From Tyto alba (Eukaryota > Chordata > Aves > Strigiformes > Tytonidae), in NCBI RefSeq assembly GCF_018691265.1, contig NW_024881300.1, positions 7,030,546 to 7,094,545 of the forward strand: a stretch of DNA of 64,000 bases, given 5' to 3'. Each line of letters opens with the position of its first letter. The stretch's first letter is position 1. Positions 62,090 to 64,000 of the stretch are shown one piece after another. The notes below the pieces were generated by a model. The model worked only from the letters and a program-made list of their open reading frames with translations. It made no database searches and was not told where the DNA came from. The translations under genes and the position numbers were made by a program.

Positions 62090-62185
62090 CGGCCATGCGG
62101 AGGGCGAGCGCCGGGGCGCTGCGCGGGGACCCGCCGGCCGCGGGCGCGGAGGGCGCCGCGGGGCAGAAGCGCTCCCGGCGGGCAG
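62090..62185 (+). CDS. Putative alternative first or cassette exon of SALL1
   Basis: Seen: a C-rich tract runs into GCAG at 62086-62089, like a 3' splice site. An ATG follows at 62095 (G at -3), then an open frame of 30 codons plus one base, MRRASAGALRGDPP... ending ...QKRSRRA. It ends at CAG|GTAAG, a perfect U1-complementary donor (GT at 62186). The frame stops in phase 1, identical to coding exon 1, so either exon could join the same exon 2 in frame. From 62090 the unit is 96 bases, so it could also be a symmetric cassette exon: after exon 1 it reads Ala-Ala-Met-Arg-Arg with no stop. Inference: as a first exon it would give a SALL1 lacking the NuRD motif; as a cassette it would insert 32 Ala/Gly/Arg-rich residues. 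Caution: GC-rich DNA is poor in stops and this could be chance. No transcript evidence is available. Confidence 0.35.
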
Positions 62186-62489
62186 GTAAGGGCGGGCCGG
62201 AGCCCCCTTCTCCGCTCGGAAACACCTCGGCCTTCCCCCGGCAGCTGCCCGAGGAAGCGCTGGCGCGAGGCCCTCCGCGGCCGCTCCGCGCTCCAGCGGT
62301 GCCCGCCGAGCTCTCGCACGGCCCCGGGAGCGGCGCGGCCGTGCGCGGGGGCGGAACGCGGGGAGAGGGTCCCGTCCCGGGCTCCGCGCGATAAATCAAG
62401 TCGGAAAGTTTGCGGGATGTTGTCCTGCCTCTCTGAGCGTTTACCCGGCTTCCAAAATCCCTGGGACGCCCTCTTCGTAAACCAGCAAA

Positions 62490-62497
62490 TATATAAG
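62490..62497 (+). promoter_or_regulatory. TATA-box-like word in SALL1 intron 1
   Basis: TATATAAG fits the TATAWAAR consensus and sits just past the edge of the intronic CpG island. A start site would be expected near 62520 on the + strand. Such a transcript would lack coding exon 1 and could encode only a shorter SALL1 starting in exon 2. This is a motif match only. Confidence 0.3.
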
Positions 62498-63757
62498 CCC
62501 TCGCTTCGCGTAGCGCTGCCGAAACATTTCTTAAAAGTAATTTGGTTCTTGGGAGGCGACTTCTGGTTTTTAGCCGAGTTTTGGGCGCTTTGGGTGCACT
62601 CCGAGTTTTGCCGTTGGTTTAGCATAATCCCCTTTCTCATCTCGGTCCACGTATTTATTTTTCTTCCGATGTTATTTCTACTTCCGCTTGAAGTTTGGAG
62701 CAGGAGTTGGGGAAAACGTTTGGTTTTTATTTGTCTTTCATCGGCCTTCCTTGAAAGAATTTGGAACTTCTTAAAGTGAACAGAGAAAGGGAAGGCTGAG
62801 ATGGAAATTATCTTGCTGGGAAAGCAGAGAGGGATTGCATCTTTTGACGTTCGCTCGGGTTTTTTTTGTTTTTAGTAGATGGAACAGGTCAAAACATTTC
62901 CAAGTATCTTTTGAAAAAGTAGCCGTTTTCTTCTGTTTTTAGTCTTTTGATCTGATTTTGCCCATCGTTTTCAAATGAAAGACAGTGGGAGTGTGAGAAA
63001 GGAATGTTAACTGAGTAGCTTTCCTGCCTGTTGCTAAAGGATGTACTTGAACTAAGTTGGATTTTGCCTGAAATGATGGCATGGAAGTGAAGCTTTTGTT
63101 TAGTTTGCGTGGCTATCGTAAGTTAAATAAGTAAATAACGAAGTTTATGATTTTTAAAAAATACCGACCGGTTTCCTAGGAAAAGCAGCGTGCTTTCCTG
63201 CAAAATGTGTAGGAGCCTCCCCCTGCCCTTCCCTAGTAATGGTTTTAGGTTATGGCTGGTTTACATGGTTAGACGCTAAGTTTTGAGTAAGTTGCCTAGA
63301 GGGTGCGTTTTGTAATGGTGTTTCAGGATTCAGAACGTTGTTATTGTATTAGCCCAGAGCTACCCTCGCCTTTCCGGGGTCCCCGGCCCTGGCAGCAGCT
63401 TCACACTTGAGCAAGACCGGGTGGGTGAGCTGCGGAAAGGAGGAGTTTGCATTATATGCCTTGAAATTGCAAAACAAAACCTCGAAACTCCAAGCACTCC
63501 TTTCTTCTTCTTTCATCCTGTGAATTCAGGTTTGCTAATTCATCTACAGTTTGCGCAGGGTTCAGGCAAATGTATCATCACCAGTCCTTAAAACACTTGC
63601 AGTGAGGTACTGCTGGGCAGGATTTTAAGCGAATGAATAGAGTGGCCCCGTGAAAATTTCTTGTATATGATTCTAATCCTGGTTTGTTAAAACTTTCTGC
63701 TATGGTTTCATACCTAAGGATCGATCGGAAATAAGTTCCTCAGACTGCAACAGCATG

Positions 63758-63832
63758 TTTTTTTTTTGTTTGTTTTGTTTTTTTTTTTTTTTTGTTTACT
63801 GCTCTCTTTTTTTTTTTTAAAAAAAAAAAAAA
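63758..63832. repeat. T-rich block ending in T12/A14 junction
   Basis: Several T runs interrupted by G are followed by T12 (63807-63818) joined directly to A14 (63819-63832). The same T-to-A junction occurs elsewhere in the window. Confidence 0.85.
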
Positions 63833-64000
63833 GTTAAAAGCTCATGCAGTTCACCCTTACCAGGAGGACTTTCCACTTGAAATGTATTTTTGGTGCAATT
63901 AATGGATAAGTAAGTTTACCCTTGTAAAATCTTGTGCATGTACACATTTGATAAAGTTCATAGTGGATTTGCCAGAACAGCTCTCAGATTAACAGCAGAA

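Larger units (their letters stand above)
61010..62400. other. CpG island in SALL1 intron 1
   Basis: The first 1.4 kb of intron 1 is very rich in G, C and CpG, interrupted by an AT-rich stretch at 61085-61190 and a T-rich tract at 61832-61868. Large overlapping open frames on both strands (up to 330 codons) are compositional and match no known family. The stretch includes the putative alternative exon at 62090-62185. CpG islands spanning first exons and proximal introns are usual for developmental regulators and Polycomb targets such as SALL genes. Confidence 0.8.
60938..64000 (+). other. SALL1: SALL1 intron 1, 5' part (acceptor beyond window)
   Basis: The intron begins GTGAGTTCTT and has no convincing acceptor joining to a zinc-finger exon before the window ends. 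Its first 1.5 kb is a CpG island that contains the putative alternative exon at 62090-62185. From about 62.4 kb it becomes ordinary AT-rich sequence with a TATA-like word (62490) and a T-rich/A-rich low-complexity block (63758-63832). No other exon was recognised. Confidence 0.85.

Noticed and set aside
61787..62779. 330-codon open frame across the intron 1 CpG island
   Set aside because: It begins in a T-tract that encodes poly-Phe, continues as Arg/Ala/Pro/Gly low complexity, overlaps a 304-codon frame on the other strand, and resembles no protein family.

Overview
The window reads as vertebrate nuclear DNA, most likely from a bird. It is AT-rich and non-coding over about 56 kb, with long homopolymers, 3'-truncated CR1 LINE fragments (one of about 0.4 kb and two short 3' tails), weak copies of old amniote SINE-like repeats, and no bacterial or viral gene organisation. 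The only protein-coding sequence I can support is the first coding exon of SALL1 on the + strand. It starts at 60862 ([12 protein letters not shown]...), is 25 codons plus one base long, and ends at a consensus GTGAGT donor. The large zinc-finger exon 2 and the last exon must lie beyond the right edge.

Layout: 1-56 kb is a gene desert upstream of SALL1. It holds scattered microsatellites, a CR1 fragment at 8.95-9.36 kb, CR1 tails at 24.08 and 50.41 kb, MIR-like and other ancient repeats, and several unique AT-rich blocks packed with homeodomain, POU, SOX, FOX and TCF/LEF-like words. I read those blocks as candidate conserved enhancers (near 5.7, 13.7-14.1, 20.8-21.1, 38.1, 39.8-40.1 and 47.4-47.7 kb). 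From 56.0 to 57.6 kb such blocks become nearly continuous. GC-rich, CpG-rich DNA follows at 57.1-57.25, 59.06-59.89, 60.12-60.31 and 61.0-62.4 kb, bracketing the SALL1 start. The proximal promoter block (60.48-60.75 kb) carries a CCAAT box, a paired-class homeodomain dimer site and a TCF/LEF word. From 60938 to the end is the 5' part of SALL1 intron 1.

The most interesting observation lies inside intron 1. A short CpG-island reading frame at 62090-62185 has a C-tract/CAG acceptor-like start, an ATG at 62095 and a perfect CAG|GTAAG donor. It ends in the same splice phase (1) as coding exon 1 and is exactly 96 bases long. It could therefore be an alternative first exon giving a SALL1 N-terminus without the NuRD-recruiting motif, or a symmetric cassette exon adding 32 residues. 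A good TATA box (62490) 0.3 kb further on hints at an additional intronic start site. No RNA genes, CRISPR arrays or complete mobile elements were found. Conservation statements are judgements from sequence texture, since no alignment could be run.
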